Of a stretch of 13,514 bases of DNA, positions 6,913 to 13,514 are shown one piece after another. The notes under the pieces are model-generated. The model was not told the DNA's origin, did no database searches, and was given only the letters and a program-made list of their open reading frames with translations. The DNA comes from Deltaproteobacteria bacterium (GTDB taxonomy: Bacteria > Myxococcota_A > Polyangia > Polyangiales > Houyiibacteriaceae), in the NCBI GenBank assembly GCA_003647035.1, contig QMMB01000030.1, positions 1-13,514 on the forward strand. The letters are read 5' to 3'. Position numbers and translations under genes: made by a program. Each line of letters begins with the position of its first letter. Position 1 is the first letter of the stretch.

Positions 6913-6996
6913 CGTCAGCGGCGGAGCATACGGGACGCTTCCTTCGATCGCCAATCGCTCTGCGCCGAGCCCAATGAGTGTTAGATTCCATTCATA
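6913..6996. promoter_or_regulatory. Divergent upstream region, lipoprotein / lytic transglycosylase
   Basis: These 84 bp must hold signals for both divergent genes unless promoters lie inside coding sequence. A TAGATT at 6982-6987 matches four of six bases of a sigma-70 -10 box for the plus-strand gene, but no -35 is seen at the right spacing. No strong Shine-Dalgarno is visible on either side. Confidence 0.35.
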
Positions 6997-9105
6997 TTGC
7001 GACGTTTTTGGATGGGAATGGGGTTTGCGTTGCTCGTCTGCGCTGGGGCGCTGGCCGAACAAGGGCTCGATCGTGTTGCGACCCTGGTCCGGACCGGCGA
7101 CGAGCTCGGCGCCCTGAAGGAGATCGCAGTCCTTCCGCAGAGCGTGCGCGGCGAAAATGCGGTGCGCTACCTCGAGGGGCGACTGCTGTTGGATGTGGGG
7201 CGACCCTGCGAATCGATGGGCAAACTCGAACGAGCTCGGGCCGACCTCCCGGCGTCGATGCGTCACGACTCGATGCGCCGCTGGGCGACCGCCGCCGCGC
7301 AGTGTGGGCACTGTGCCGAGGCGCGGCCGGTGCTGCTCGACGGTGCATCGAGCGACGGTGCTGTGACTCGACGCGACCGCGCGATCGCCGCGGACTGTGC
7401 CTTTCAGCTCGGGGAGCTGGACGTCGCAGCCGAAGAGCTCGCTCGACTCACGCGCCGAAAGCACGGCGTCGACAATCGCGTTGCGCTGCTCGCGATCCTC
7501 TCGGATGTCTACGTCGAGCTAGGACGCCCCGACGACGCGAGAGGTGCCGCGCTCGAAGCGTGGAAGTCCGCCGTCGAACCCGGGCAGCAGGACACGGCTC
7601 GGAAGTTGGAAGGCCGTGCATCGCCGGACGTCGCCGACCGAATTTCACGCGCTGAGGAGATGATCGACGCTCGCCGCTTTGCGAAAGCCGTCGAGGAGCT
7701 CGAAGCGCTCGACGTGGGAGATGAGCTCGACGCCCGGTGGCGCCACGTGTACGGCATGGCCCTCTTTCGAACGCGCACGCGCTACCTCGACGCCGCGCGC
7801 GTGCTGTATCGATCGGCATCGCTGCGCGGCGAATACGAAATCGAGGACGCCTTTCACTCGGCGCGCGCGTTGTCCCGGGCCGACCGAGATGCGCGTGCGA
7901 TCCGTTCGTATCGGCGGTTTGCCCAGCGGTATCCACGGAGCAGGCGGGCGCCCGAGGCACGATTTCTGGCAGCGTGGCTCGAGATGCGGCTCGGCCGCGC
8001 CAACGGTGAAAAGCAGATGGAGCGGCTGCTGCGAGGCAAGGCTCGAGTGCGCGGGAGGTGGCGCCGGTCCGCGGTTTGGGAGCTTGGCTTTCGGGCGTTC
8101 GAGACGCGTCGGTACGGCCGGGCGGCTCGCTACCTCGCCCAATACACGACGCTGGTCAGCGATTCGATGGACGAAGCGCGCGGCTTTTACTGGCTGGGTC
8201 GCTCCTACAGGCGCGGACCCAAGGCCGTCGACGCATATCGGCGGGCGATTGCGGTCGAGCCGCTTCATTGGTACGCGGTTCTGGCAGTGGGACGCTTGAA
8301 GCGGCTCAAAGTGAAGCCTCCTGCGCCGTTTGAGAACGCCACGTCACCGAGCTCGGTCGAGATGCCCGAGAGCGATCTACCCGTGCCCGGGACCTTCGAG
8401 GCCTATCGACGCTTGGGTCTCGACCTCGACGGCATCGCATGGCTCAACACACACGAGCACGCGCTCGTCGTAGACTACCCGAGGGCGCAGCGCATCGCGC
8501 TTCTCACACGGTTGTATCGCGACGCAGGTGCCTACCGCGATGCACTCCTCGTCGCCCGACGGCGCATGTCGTATCTTCATAGTGACCCGGCAGCGCACCG
8601 CTGGTGGTGGGACGCGGCGTACCCAATGCCTTGGCGCTCGATCGTCGACGAGCATCGCGCGGATCTTCCCCGCGCTCTGGTCTACGCGACCATGCGTCAA
8701 GAGAGCGGCTTCCGTCCCGAGGTCGTCAGCAGAGCGGGTGCGGTCGGGCTCATGCAGCTGATGCCCGAGATTGCGACGAAGCTCGCTGGGCGGCCCGTGA
8801 CTCGGTACATGCTGCGGGTGCCGGAAACCAACATTGCCCTCGGGCTCCGAGAGATGACCGCGCTTGCCGCCGAGTTCGACGACGTCTACCCGCTGAGCAT
8901 CGCCGCGTACAACGCCGGGAAGAGTCGAGTGAGACGCTGGCTGAAAGAGAGCAGAAGAATGGCGCTCGATCGCTTCGTCGAGCGAATCCCGTTCAACGAG
9001 ACGCGTAACTACGTGCGGCGGGTGACCACACACTACGCGAGATACTCGTACTTGGACGCACCAGAGTCTGGGTGGCCCACTCTACCCGCGTTCGTTAACC
9101 CCTGA
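6997..9105 (+). CDS. Soluble lytic murein transglycosylase with TPR-like repeats
   Basis: This 702-aa secreted enzyme cleaves the MurNAc-GlcNAc bond of peptidoglycan, forming 1,6-anhydro ends. A signal peptide is present (RRFWMGMGFALLVCAGALAE). Residues about 30-500 are helical, TPR-like and rich in Ala, Arg and Glu (for example AFHSARALSRADRDARAIRS), as in the Slt70 doughnut domain. The SLT catalytic domain covers about 550-695. Its key motif is YATMRQESGFRPE with catalytic Glu569, followed by AGAVGLMQLMPEIA, then IAAYNAGKSRVRRWL and ETRNYVRRV. The start is TTG at 6997, chosen because it supplies Arg-Arg before the hydrophobic core. ATG at 7012 is possible but leaves no basic n-region. The PP2C gene begins 118 bp later. 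Confidence 0.9.
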   Translation: MRRFWMGMGFALLVCAGALAEQGLDRVATLVRTGDELGALKEIAVLPQSVRGENAVRYLEGRLLLDVGRPCESMGKLERARADLPASMRHDSMRRWATAAAQCGHCAEARPVLLDGASSDGAVTRRDRAIAADCAFQLGELDVAAEELARLTRRKHGVDNRVALLAILSDVYVELGRPDDARGAALEAWKSAVEPGQQDTARKLEGRASPDVADRISRAEEMIDARRFAKAVEELEALDVGDELDARWRHVYGMALFRTRTRYLDAARVLYRSASLRGEYEIEDAFHSARALSRADRDARAIRSYRRFAQRYPRSRRAPEARFLAAWLEMRLGRANGEKQMERLLRGKARVRGRWRRSAVWELGFRAFETRRYGRAARYLAQYTTLVSDSMDEARGFYWLGRSYRRGPKAVDAYRRAIAVEPLHWYAVLAVGRLKRLKVKPPAPFENATSPSSVEMPESDLPVPGTFEAYRRLGLDLDGIAWLNTHEHALVVDYPRAQRIALLTRLYRDAGAYRDALLVARRRMSYLHSDPAAHRWWWDAAYPMPWRSIVDEHRADLPRALVYATMRQESGFRPEVVSRAGAVGLMQLMPEIATKLAGRPVTRYMLRVPETNIALGLREMTALAAEFDDVYPLSIAAYNAGKSRVRRWLKESRRMALDRFVERIPFNETRNYVRRVTTHYARYSYLDAPESGWPTLPAFVNP

Positions 9106-9153
9106 TTTGCTCCCCCCCGTTCGTTCGATAGACTGGTCCGAACGATTTGGGTT

Positions 9154-9211
9154 GCCCGCGATGGCGTCGAAGGCCAATAGAGGGGCCGATCAGCTGCGAC
9201 CTCTCGCGGGC
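9154..9211 (+). other. Inverted repeat upstream of the PP2C gene
   Basis: In the 118-bp gap between the transglycosylase and the phosphatase, gcccgcga (9154-9161) is an exact inverted match to tcgcgggc (9204-9211). Just before the start codon, CGTGTGAACACG (9211-9222) is a 5-bp palindrome around two bases. A smaller inverted pair, cgttcg (9122-9127) and cgaacg (9139-9144), follows the transglycosylase. No T-tract and no clear Shine-Dalgarno are seen. These could be operator or mRNA-folding elements, but short inverted repeats are common in GC-rich DNA. Confidence 0.3.
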
Positions 9212-9223
9212 GTGTGAACACGA

Positions 9224-9997
9224 ATGAACTTCATTGCTGCAGGGCTCTCCGACGTTGGGCGTCAGCGAGAGCACAACGAAGATAGCTACTGCATTCTGTC
9301 CGACCACCGCTTGTTCGTGGTTGCCGACGGCATGGGCGGCCACCGCGCAGGCGACGTCGCGAGCCACATGGCCACCACGGAGATGACCGCGTTTTTCGAC
9401 GCTACCAGGACCGAAGGCGACATCGGGGACTGGCCGGCGGAGGACGACTCGCACTTGACTCCGGATCAGAACCGGCTCGTCTCCGCCGTGAAGCTCGCGA
9501 ACCAGCGCATCTTCCAAGCATCGGTGGGGAATCGCTCGGTTCAGGGAATGGGCACGACGGTCGTCGGCGCCTTGTACGCGCGGGAAGACTGCAAGATCCA
9601 TATCGCGCATGTCGGCGACAGCCGAGCGTATCGAGTTCGGGCGGGCGACATCACGCAGCTCACCCGTGACCACTCCCTGCTGAACGACTACTTGCTCGTG
9701 ATGCCCAATCTAACGGATGCTCAGCGGGAGCGGTTGCCGAGCAACGTGATCACGCGCGCGCTCGGCATGCAGGCGGCTGTCGCCGTCGATCTGTACTTCG
9801 AGGGTGTCGAGCCGGGCGACGTTTATGTTCTGTGTTCAGATGGCCTCAACGGCATGGTCAGCGACGACCGCATCCTCGACATCGTTCACAATGCGGGAAC
9901 GGACGTGGAAATGGCCGCGAAATCACTGGTCGCTCAAGCCAATGAGAATGGCGGCGAGGACAACACCACCGTCGTCGTCGTCCGGATCACCGAGTAG
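9224..9997 (+). CDS. PP2C-family serine/threonine protein phosphatase
   Basis: This 257-aa cytoplasmic phosphatase of the Stp/PrpC type uses two metal ions to remove phosphate from Ser/Thr residues, typically opposing Hanks-type kinases. All core motifs are present in order: GLSDVGRQREHNEDSY (Asp20), VVADGMGGHRAGD (Asp35, Gly36), GMGTTVV (108-114), HVGDSRAYR (129-137), LTRDHSL (146-152), NVITRALG (174-181), VLCSDGLNGMVSD (Asp206) and GGEDNTTVVVV (Asp246). It has no membrane segment or extra domain, and the length is normal for stand-alone bacterial PP2C. No kinase gene is in the window. Its stop is two bases before the next ATG, so the START-like protein is almost certainly in the same operon. 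Confidence in the family is very high; the target is unknown. Confidence 0.95.
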   Translation: MNFIAAGLSDVGRQREHNEDSYCILSDHRLFVVADGMGGHRAGDVASHMATTEMTAFFDATRTEGDIGDWPAEDDSHLTPDQNRLVSAVKLANQRIFQASVGNRSVQGMGTTVVGALYAREDCKIHIAHVGDSRAYRVRAGDITQLTRDHSLLNDYLLVMPNLTDAQRERLPSNVITRALGMQAAVAVDLYFEGVEPGDVYVLCSDGLNGMVSDDRILDIVHNAGTDVEMAAKSLVAQANENGGEDNTTVVVVRITE

Positions 9998-9999
9998 TC

Positions 10000-10494
10000 A
10001 TGCCGAAGACGCTCGAGATTCGGCAGCTGCTGGACTGCACGGAGGAAACATTTTGGGAGCGAATCTTCCACAACGAGGATTTCAACCACTACCTATACGA
10101 CGGTCTTGGCTTCAAGTACGAGCTCCAAGAGTGGAACCCGGAGACCGGCTACCGGCGAGCCAAACTGTGGCCCATGCAGCAGATGCCGAGAGCCGTTGCC
10201 AGTGTCCTCGGTGAACGGTTCAGCTACATCGAAGAGGGGACGTTTGACGCGGAAGCCGAGCGATACGATTTTCGCGTCATTACTTCGGCGGTAGCCGATC
10301 GCATTCGGGTTAGAGGGACGGTTACCGTCGAGGCGGTGCCACCGAATCAATGCGAACGCCGTGTGGCGCTCGAGATCGGCGCGGACGTGTTGGGTCTCGG
10401 ACGCCTCATCGAGGCGTATTTCGTCGCTATGACACGGGAAGAATACGCGAAGAACGCGGCGCTCGTGAACGAGTACTTGGCTAGCGCAAGCTAG
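10000..10494 (+). CDS. START/SRPBCC-like protein (DUF2505-like)
   Basis: This 164-aa soluble protein starts two bases after the phosphatase stop (TAG TC ATG). The order of elements fits the helix-grip fold of the SRPBCC/START group: an opening strand (MPKTLEIRQLLDC), a helix with TEETFWERIFHNEDFNHYLY, antiparallel strands such as YELQEWNPETGYRRAKLWPM and RIRVRGTVTVEAV, and a long final helix, LIEAYFVAMTREEYAKNAAL. It resembles DUF2505-like or VASt-like families, which are thought to bind lipids or other hydrophobic ligands. The exact family is uncertain. No signal peptide or catalytic motif is visible. Convergent with the gamma-glutamyltranspeptidase gene, with only 6 bp between stop codons and no terminator visible there. 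Confidence 0.72.
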   Translation: MPKTLEIRQLLDCTEETFWERIFHNEDFNHYLYDGLGFKYELQEWNPETGYRRAKLWPMQQMPRAVASVLGERFSYIEEGTFDAEAERYDFRVITSAVADRIRVRGTVTVEAVPPNQCERRVALEIGADVLGLGRLIEAYFVAMTREEYAKNAALVNEYLASAS

Positions 10495-10500
10495 AGCGGT

Positions 10501-12219
10501 CTAGTGACCCGCGGGGCGGCCGCCTTTGCGCGGGTCGCTCGCTGCGTGAAGCCGGCGAGCCGGGGAGCGCTCGATTTGGATCAATTGGACGTTGGCCACG
10601 TGGTGAATCGACTCGATTTCGTGCCCACGGGCGCGAAGCGCGTCTTCAAGGGCCGAGTCGATCGGCGCCACCGTCTCCACGCGAAGCGCGGGGGGCGCAC
10701 CCTGATGATGAATGCGTGGAGCCGCCACAGCGTCGCCAGCGCTCAGACCGTGTAGTAGGATGTTCATCGCCACCTGCTGCGTGGCGGTTACGATCCGGCT
10801 TCCACCCGCGGCGCCGACGCACAATGCCGGCTTGCCGTTCTCGAGCACGATGGTGGGCGACATGGTCGAAACCGGACGCTTCCACGGGCCCGGCAGATTT
10901 CGCGCTCCCCCGACGAGTCCGAACGCGTTGGCTTTGCCGATGCCGCTTGCAAAGTCGTCCATCTCGTCGTTCATTACGATACCTCCGCCGGTGAAGCGCG
11001 CGCCAAACGGGAGGTTCACCGTCGTCGTTACCGAGGCGACGTTGCCTTGCGCATCGACGACGCAAAGGTGTGAAGTCCCGCCGTTGTCGGCCGTCGTGAC
11101 CCGGCTTTCGGTCCATTCGATCGGAAAGGCGTAGTCCACGCTAGGGTGGGCCTTACCGTCGGCCACGAGCTCCGCCCGCTTGGCGATTCGAGCAGGGGCC
11201 ATCATCTTATCGAGCGGCAGAATCACTTGGTCCGGGTCGCCAAAATAGCGCTGACGATCCAGAAATGGGCCCTTCCAAGATTCAGCCATAGCGTGCAGGA
11301 GCGGCGCGCCGTACTCCGGCTTCGGTCCGACCGCCTGCGCGAGGATCGATAGGCTTTGAATCATGGTGAAACCGCCGGCGCTCGGCGGGGCTGCCGTCAC
11401 CCAGCGATACCCGAACGCGGTCGTCTCGAGCGGCTCACGCGTTCGCACGCGATAGGCGTAGAGGTCGTCCAGCGTCATGATGCCGCCGTGCGCCCGGACT
11501 GCCGCGACCATCTCTTGCCCGATGATGCCGCCGTAGATGACCGCGGCACCCTTTTCTGCAAACTCGCGAAGCACACGTGCCAAGCTCGGGCGGCGCAACG
11601 TCGCTCCCGGTTCGAGGTGCCATTGTGCCATCACCGGGTCTTTGCGCAGCTGAGCGCCGAACGCGCGTCCCATCGCGCCAAGGGCGTCGCCCACCGCAAA
11701 GCCATCTTCTGCCAGACGAAGGGCCGGGGCGATGACCTCCCGCAAAGAGAGTTTCCCAAAACGCGTGACCAGGGCCTCGATGCCGGCGGGCTCACCGGGC
11801 ACGCCGACGGCGAGGCCGCCTAGCTGAGAAGGGGAGCTCGCGGGGCCCTCCGGTCGCTCGCCTTCCAGCTCGAACATCGTAGGCGTGGCTGCACGGGGCG
11901 CTCGCTCTCGGAAGTCGAGGAATGTCAATGAGCCGTCCTCGGCGCAGTAGTAGAGAGCGAATCCGCCGCCCCCCAAGCCACTGCTCGCCGGGTTCACCAC
12001 GCCCAAGGCCAGCATAGTGGCCGCCGCCGCGTCGGCCGCGTTGCCTCCTGCGGCTAGAATCTCCGCGCCCGCTTTCGACGCCTCGGCATGGTCTGCCGCG
12101 ACCGCGTCCTGCGTGAATACCGCTGCGTGCTCCGTCTGAGCGGGGGGGCTCTGGCCGACGAGCCCGGTCATCAGGAGCGCCGAAACGCACCACAACACGA
12201 TCCAAACCCACCGCTTCAT
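10501..12219 (-). CDS. ggt: Gamma-glutamyltranspeptidase
   Basis: This 572-aa precursor of a periplasmic N-terminal-nucleophile hydrolase cleaves the gamma-glutamyl bond of glutathione, and it self-processes into large and small subunits. The signal sequence is MKRWVWIVLWCVSALLMTGL. Counting from the ATG, diagnostic parts are AADHAEASKAGAEILAAGGNAADA, the GLGGGGF loop, LDFRERAP (Arg104, glutamate binding), the processing site GG/TSHLCVVD with nucleophile Thr382, NLPFGARFTGGGIVMNDEMD, RPVSTMSPTI and AAGGSRI. RPVSTM has Thr where the Escherichia coli enzyme has the second of two serines. The ATG at 12219 has AAGG eight bases upstream; a GTG at 12228 has GGAGG only four bases away and adds three residues. 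Divergent from the glutathione synthetase gene. Confidence 0.95.
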   Translation of the reverse strand: MKRWVWIVLWCVSALLMTGLVGQSPPAQTEHAAVFTQDAVAADHAEASKAGAEILAAGGNAADAAAATMLALGVVNPASSGLGGGGFALYYCAEDGSLTFLDFRERAPRAATPTMFELEGERPEGPASSPSQLGGLAVGVPGEPAGIEALVTRFGKLSLREVIAPALRLAEDGFAVGDALGAMGRAFGAQLRKDPVMAQWHLEPGATLRRPSLARVLREFAEKGAAVIYGGIIGQEMVAAVRAHGGIMTLDDLYAYRVRTREPLETTAFGYRWVTAAPPSAGGFTMIQSLSILAQAVGPKPEYGAPLLHAMAESWKGPFLDRQRYFGDPDQVILPLDKMMAPARIAKRAELVADGKAHPSVDYAFPIEWTESRVTTADNGGTSHLCVVDAQGNVASVTTTVNLPFGARFTGGGIVMNDEMDDFASGIGKANAFGLVGGARNLPGPWKRPVSTMSPTIVLENGKPALCVGAAGGSRIVTATQQVAMNILLHGLSAGDAVAAPRIHHQGAPPALRVETVAPIDSALEDALRARGHEIESIHHVANVQLIQIERSPARRLHAASDPRKGGRPAGH

Positions 12220-12267
12220 CGGTTGCACCTTGCCTCCAAACCGGCCCGGGTGCTACCGCAGAGTCTC
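12220..12267. promoter_or_regulatory. Shared 48-bp divergent region, ggt / gshB
   Basis: These 48 bp lie between the two start codons. On the minus strand GGAGGCAAGG (12228-12237) is the ribosome binding site for ggt. On the plus strand only a weak GAG precedes the gshB ATG. The space is too small for two separate full promoters unless they overlap each other or the coding starts, so the two genes may be co-regulated. I cannot point to a convincing -10/-35 pair. Confidence 0.4.
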
Positions 12268-13212
12268 ATGCATTTCGTGTTCGTGATGGACCCCGTGTCG
12301 ACAGTCATCGTCGACGAAGACACCAGCTTCGCCTTGATGCTGGAGGCACAGGCCCGCGGCCATCGCGTCGATCACTGCCTGCCGAGCGATGTGGGACTTC
12401 GCGGCCGCAGGGTGGTTGCGCGCGTTCGCCGGGCGTCGATGCAACTCGAAGCGGAAGAGCCCATCACCTTGGGCGAGCCTGAAGACATCGAACTGGTCGG
12501 CGCCGATGCGGTGTTCATCCGCAAAGACCCGCCCTTCAGCGACGCGTATCTGTGGTTGACGCTCGTTTTGGATCACCTCGAAGGCAGCACCCTGGTCGTG
12601 AACAACCCGCGCGGCTTGCGCGAAGCAAACGAAAAGCTCTACGCCCATCACTTCCCGGAGATCGTTCCTCCCACGATCATGACGAGCCACAAGGACGAGA
12701 TACATCATTTCTTGAGCGATCTAGGCGGCCACGCCGTCATCAAGCCCATCGACGGTCATGGCGGTGAAAGCGTGTTTCGGCTCGCCCACGGAGACACGAA
12801 TCTCAATGCCTTGATAGAGGCCGTCACCCACTTGGGATCGCGAAACGCAATCGTTCAGGCGCTCATCCCCGAGGTGTACGACGAGGGAGACAAACGCATC
12901 CTTTTGGTGGACGGAGAGCTTCTCGGCGTGGTGGGGCGGGTACCCAGCAAGGGCGACCTTCGGAGTAACGTGCACGTCGGAGGCTCAGCGGCTCCGGCAA
13001 CGCTTACCGATGCGGACCGGAAGATCATCGAAACGCTGCGTCCGCGTCTGCTCGCCGATAGACTTTTCTTCGTCGGGCTCGACGTCATCGGCGGCAAGCT
13101 CATCGAAGTAAATGTCACGAGCCCCACGCTCCTTCAGCAAATGTCCCGGCTCTGTGGAGAAAACCTCGCTGCGACGGTGATCGAGCGGCTCGAACAAAAA
13201 GTCCGCGCCTAG
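12268..13212 (+). CDS. gshB: Glutathione synthetase
   Basis: This 314-aa cytoplasmic ATP-grasp ligase joins glycine to gamma-glutamylcysteine with ATP, the second step of glutathione synthesis. The length matches the Escherichia coli enzyme. Motifs in order are FVMDPVSTVIVDEDTSFALM (residues 4-23), RKDPPF (85-90), NNPRGLREANEKLYA (112-126), the ATP-grasp loop VIKPIDGHGGESVFR (157-171), QALIPEV with GDKRILLVDGE (197-217) and the metal/ligand site GLDVIGGKLIEVNVTSPT (270-287). The E. coli glycine-rich loop region is replaced by KGDLRSNVHVGGSAAP. I chose the ATG at 12268 because the family motif begins at once; the open frame extends back to 12088, but only into antisense ggt. No gshA is in the window. 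The gene on its right converges with 9 bp between stops. Confidence 0.95.
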   Translation: MHFVFVMDPVSTVIVDEDTSFALMLEAQARGHRVDHCLPSDVGLRGRRVVARVRRASMQLEAEEPITLGEPEDIELVGADAVFIRKDPPFSDAYLWLTLVLDHLEGSTLVVNNPRGLREANEKLYAHHFPEIVPPTIMTSHKDEIHHFLSDLGGHAVIKPIDGHGGESVFRLAHGDTNLNALIEAVTHLGSRNAIVQALIPEVYDEGDKRILLVDGELLGVVGRVPSKGDLRSNVHVGGSAAPATLTDADRKIIETLRPRLLADRLFFVGLDVIGGKLIEVNVTSPTLLQQMSRLCGENLAATVIERLEQKVRA

Positions 13213-13221
13213 TCCCGCACA

Positions 13222-13509
13222 TTAGCTCGAGCCGATTCGTACCGCTGCGGAAGCGCCCGCCCCGGAGAGCGCTCCGATCGCTATCGCCACGAGAAACGAC
13301 ACGTTCGCGCCCATGAGGTCGAGCCCGTCGAGGACGAGCCCAGTCATGCCAAAAAACGAAACGAAGAACGTCCAGAACCGGCGAGAACGAATCGTGCGCA
13401 CGAAAAAATCGCCGCTCGCAACGCCATCGAGCTGACCGAACTGACTCGGCCGCGTCGTATCGTCGTGCGGCCGGGTTTGGTCGTCGGCGTCGTCGCGCTT
13501 GTCGTTCAA
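13222..13509 (-). CDS. Short two-helix membrane protein, possibly NfeD-like and partial
   Basis: 95 aa from a TTG at 13509; the frame stays open to the window edge, so the true start may lie outside. Residues 1-30 are hydrophilic and rich in Asp, Thr and Arg. Two membrane helices follow, FWTFFVSFFGMTGLVLDGL (about 46-64) and SFLVAIAIGALSGAGASAAV (about 71-90), and the protein ends five residues later. The RFWTFFVSFFGMTGL pattern recalls the membrane part of NfeD-like proteins, which normally continue into a soluble OB-fold absent here. The similarity is weak and from memory. It may be a natural short form, a truncated relative, or an unrelated small membrane protein. Confidence 0.5.
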   Translation of the reverse strand: MNDKRDDADDQTRPHDDTTRPSQFGQLDGVASGDFFVRTIRSRRFWTFFVSFFGMTGLVLDGLDLMGANVSFLVAIAIGALSGAGASAAVRIGSS

Positions 13510-13514
13510 GGAGC

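Noticed and set aside
6913..7464. N-terminal extension of the lipoprotein frame beyond 6912
   Set aside because: It runs antisense through the transglycosylase coding region, and the lipoprotein signal peptide begins cleanly at the ATG at 6912.
7645..8268. A 207-codon minus-strand frame inside the transglycosylase
   Set aside because: It is a shadow of the TPR-like region, with arginine- and proline-rich low-complexity content, no motif and a strong gene on the other strand.
8377..9033. A 218-codon minus-strand frame under the SLT catalytic domain
   Set aside because: It lies opposite a conserved catalytic domain and has no recognisable domain or start signal.
12088..12267. Longer gshB start at 12088
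   Set aside because: The extra 60 residues are antisense to the ggt signal peptide and N-terminus, and glutathione synthetase homologues begin at the MHFVFVMDP segment.

Overview
The window is high-GC, gene-dense bacterial DNA. Several features suggest a Myxococcota / former deltaproteobacterial genome: a cysteine-rich lipoprotein, an NTT-like carrier fused to HEAT repeats with a cyclic-nucleotide-binding neighbour, a PP2C phosphatase next to a START-like protein, and alternative GTG/TTG starts. This placement is inferred from gene content, not from a marker gene. No rRNA, tRNA, CRISPR array, transposase, integrase or phage gene was seen.

Layout. Positions 1-44 carry the last codons of a plus-strand gene. 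Positions 45-243 are non-coding and hold a long imperfect hairpin (90-207). A run of minus-strand genes then reads from right to left: a cysteine-rich lipoprotein (6912-6424), two oligopeptide-type ABC permeases overlapping by ATGA (dppB/oppB-like 6378-5425, dppC/oppC-like 5428-4610), a Fpg/Nei-type DNA glycosylase whose usual start and catalytic N-terminus look eroded (4532-3711), an 831-aa NTT-like membrane carrier with a HEAT-repeat tail (3667-1172), and a tandem cyclic-nucleotide-binding protein (1149-244). Close spacing makes this a plausible operon, at least from dppB to the cNMP gene.

Divergent from the lipoprotein, the plus strand carries a TPR-rich soluble lytic transglycosylase (6997-9105), a PP2C Ser/Thr phosphatase (9224-9997) and, two bases later, a START/SRPBCC-like protein (10000-10494). 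A gamma-glutamyltranspeptidase (12219-10501, minus) converges on that pair and is divergent from a glutathione synthetase (12268-13212, plus). The two glutathione genes share a 48-bp upstream region. A short membrane protein (13509-13222, minus) runs in from the right edge.

The best leads are the hairpin at 90-207, whose three stem mismatches are all G-U pairs on the plus strand; the degraded N-terminus of the glycosylase, still readable in frame up to 4607; the carrier-HEAT plus tandem cNMP gene pair; and the head-to-head pairing of glutathione synthesis and breakdown. Most genes belong to known families, and I did not find a clearly new multi-gene system.
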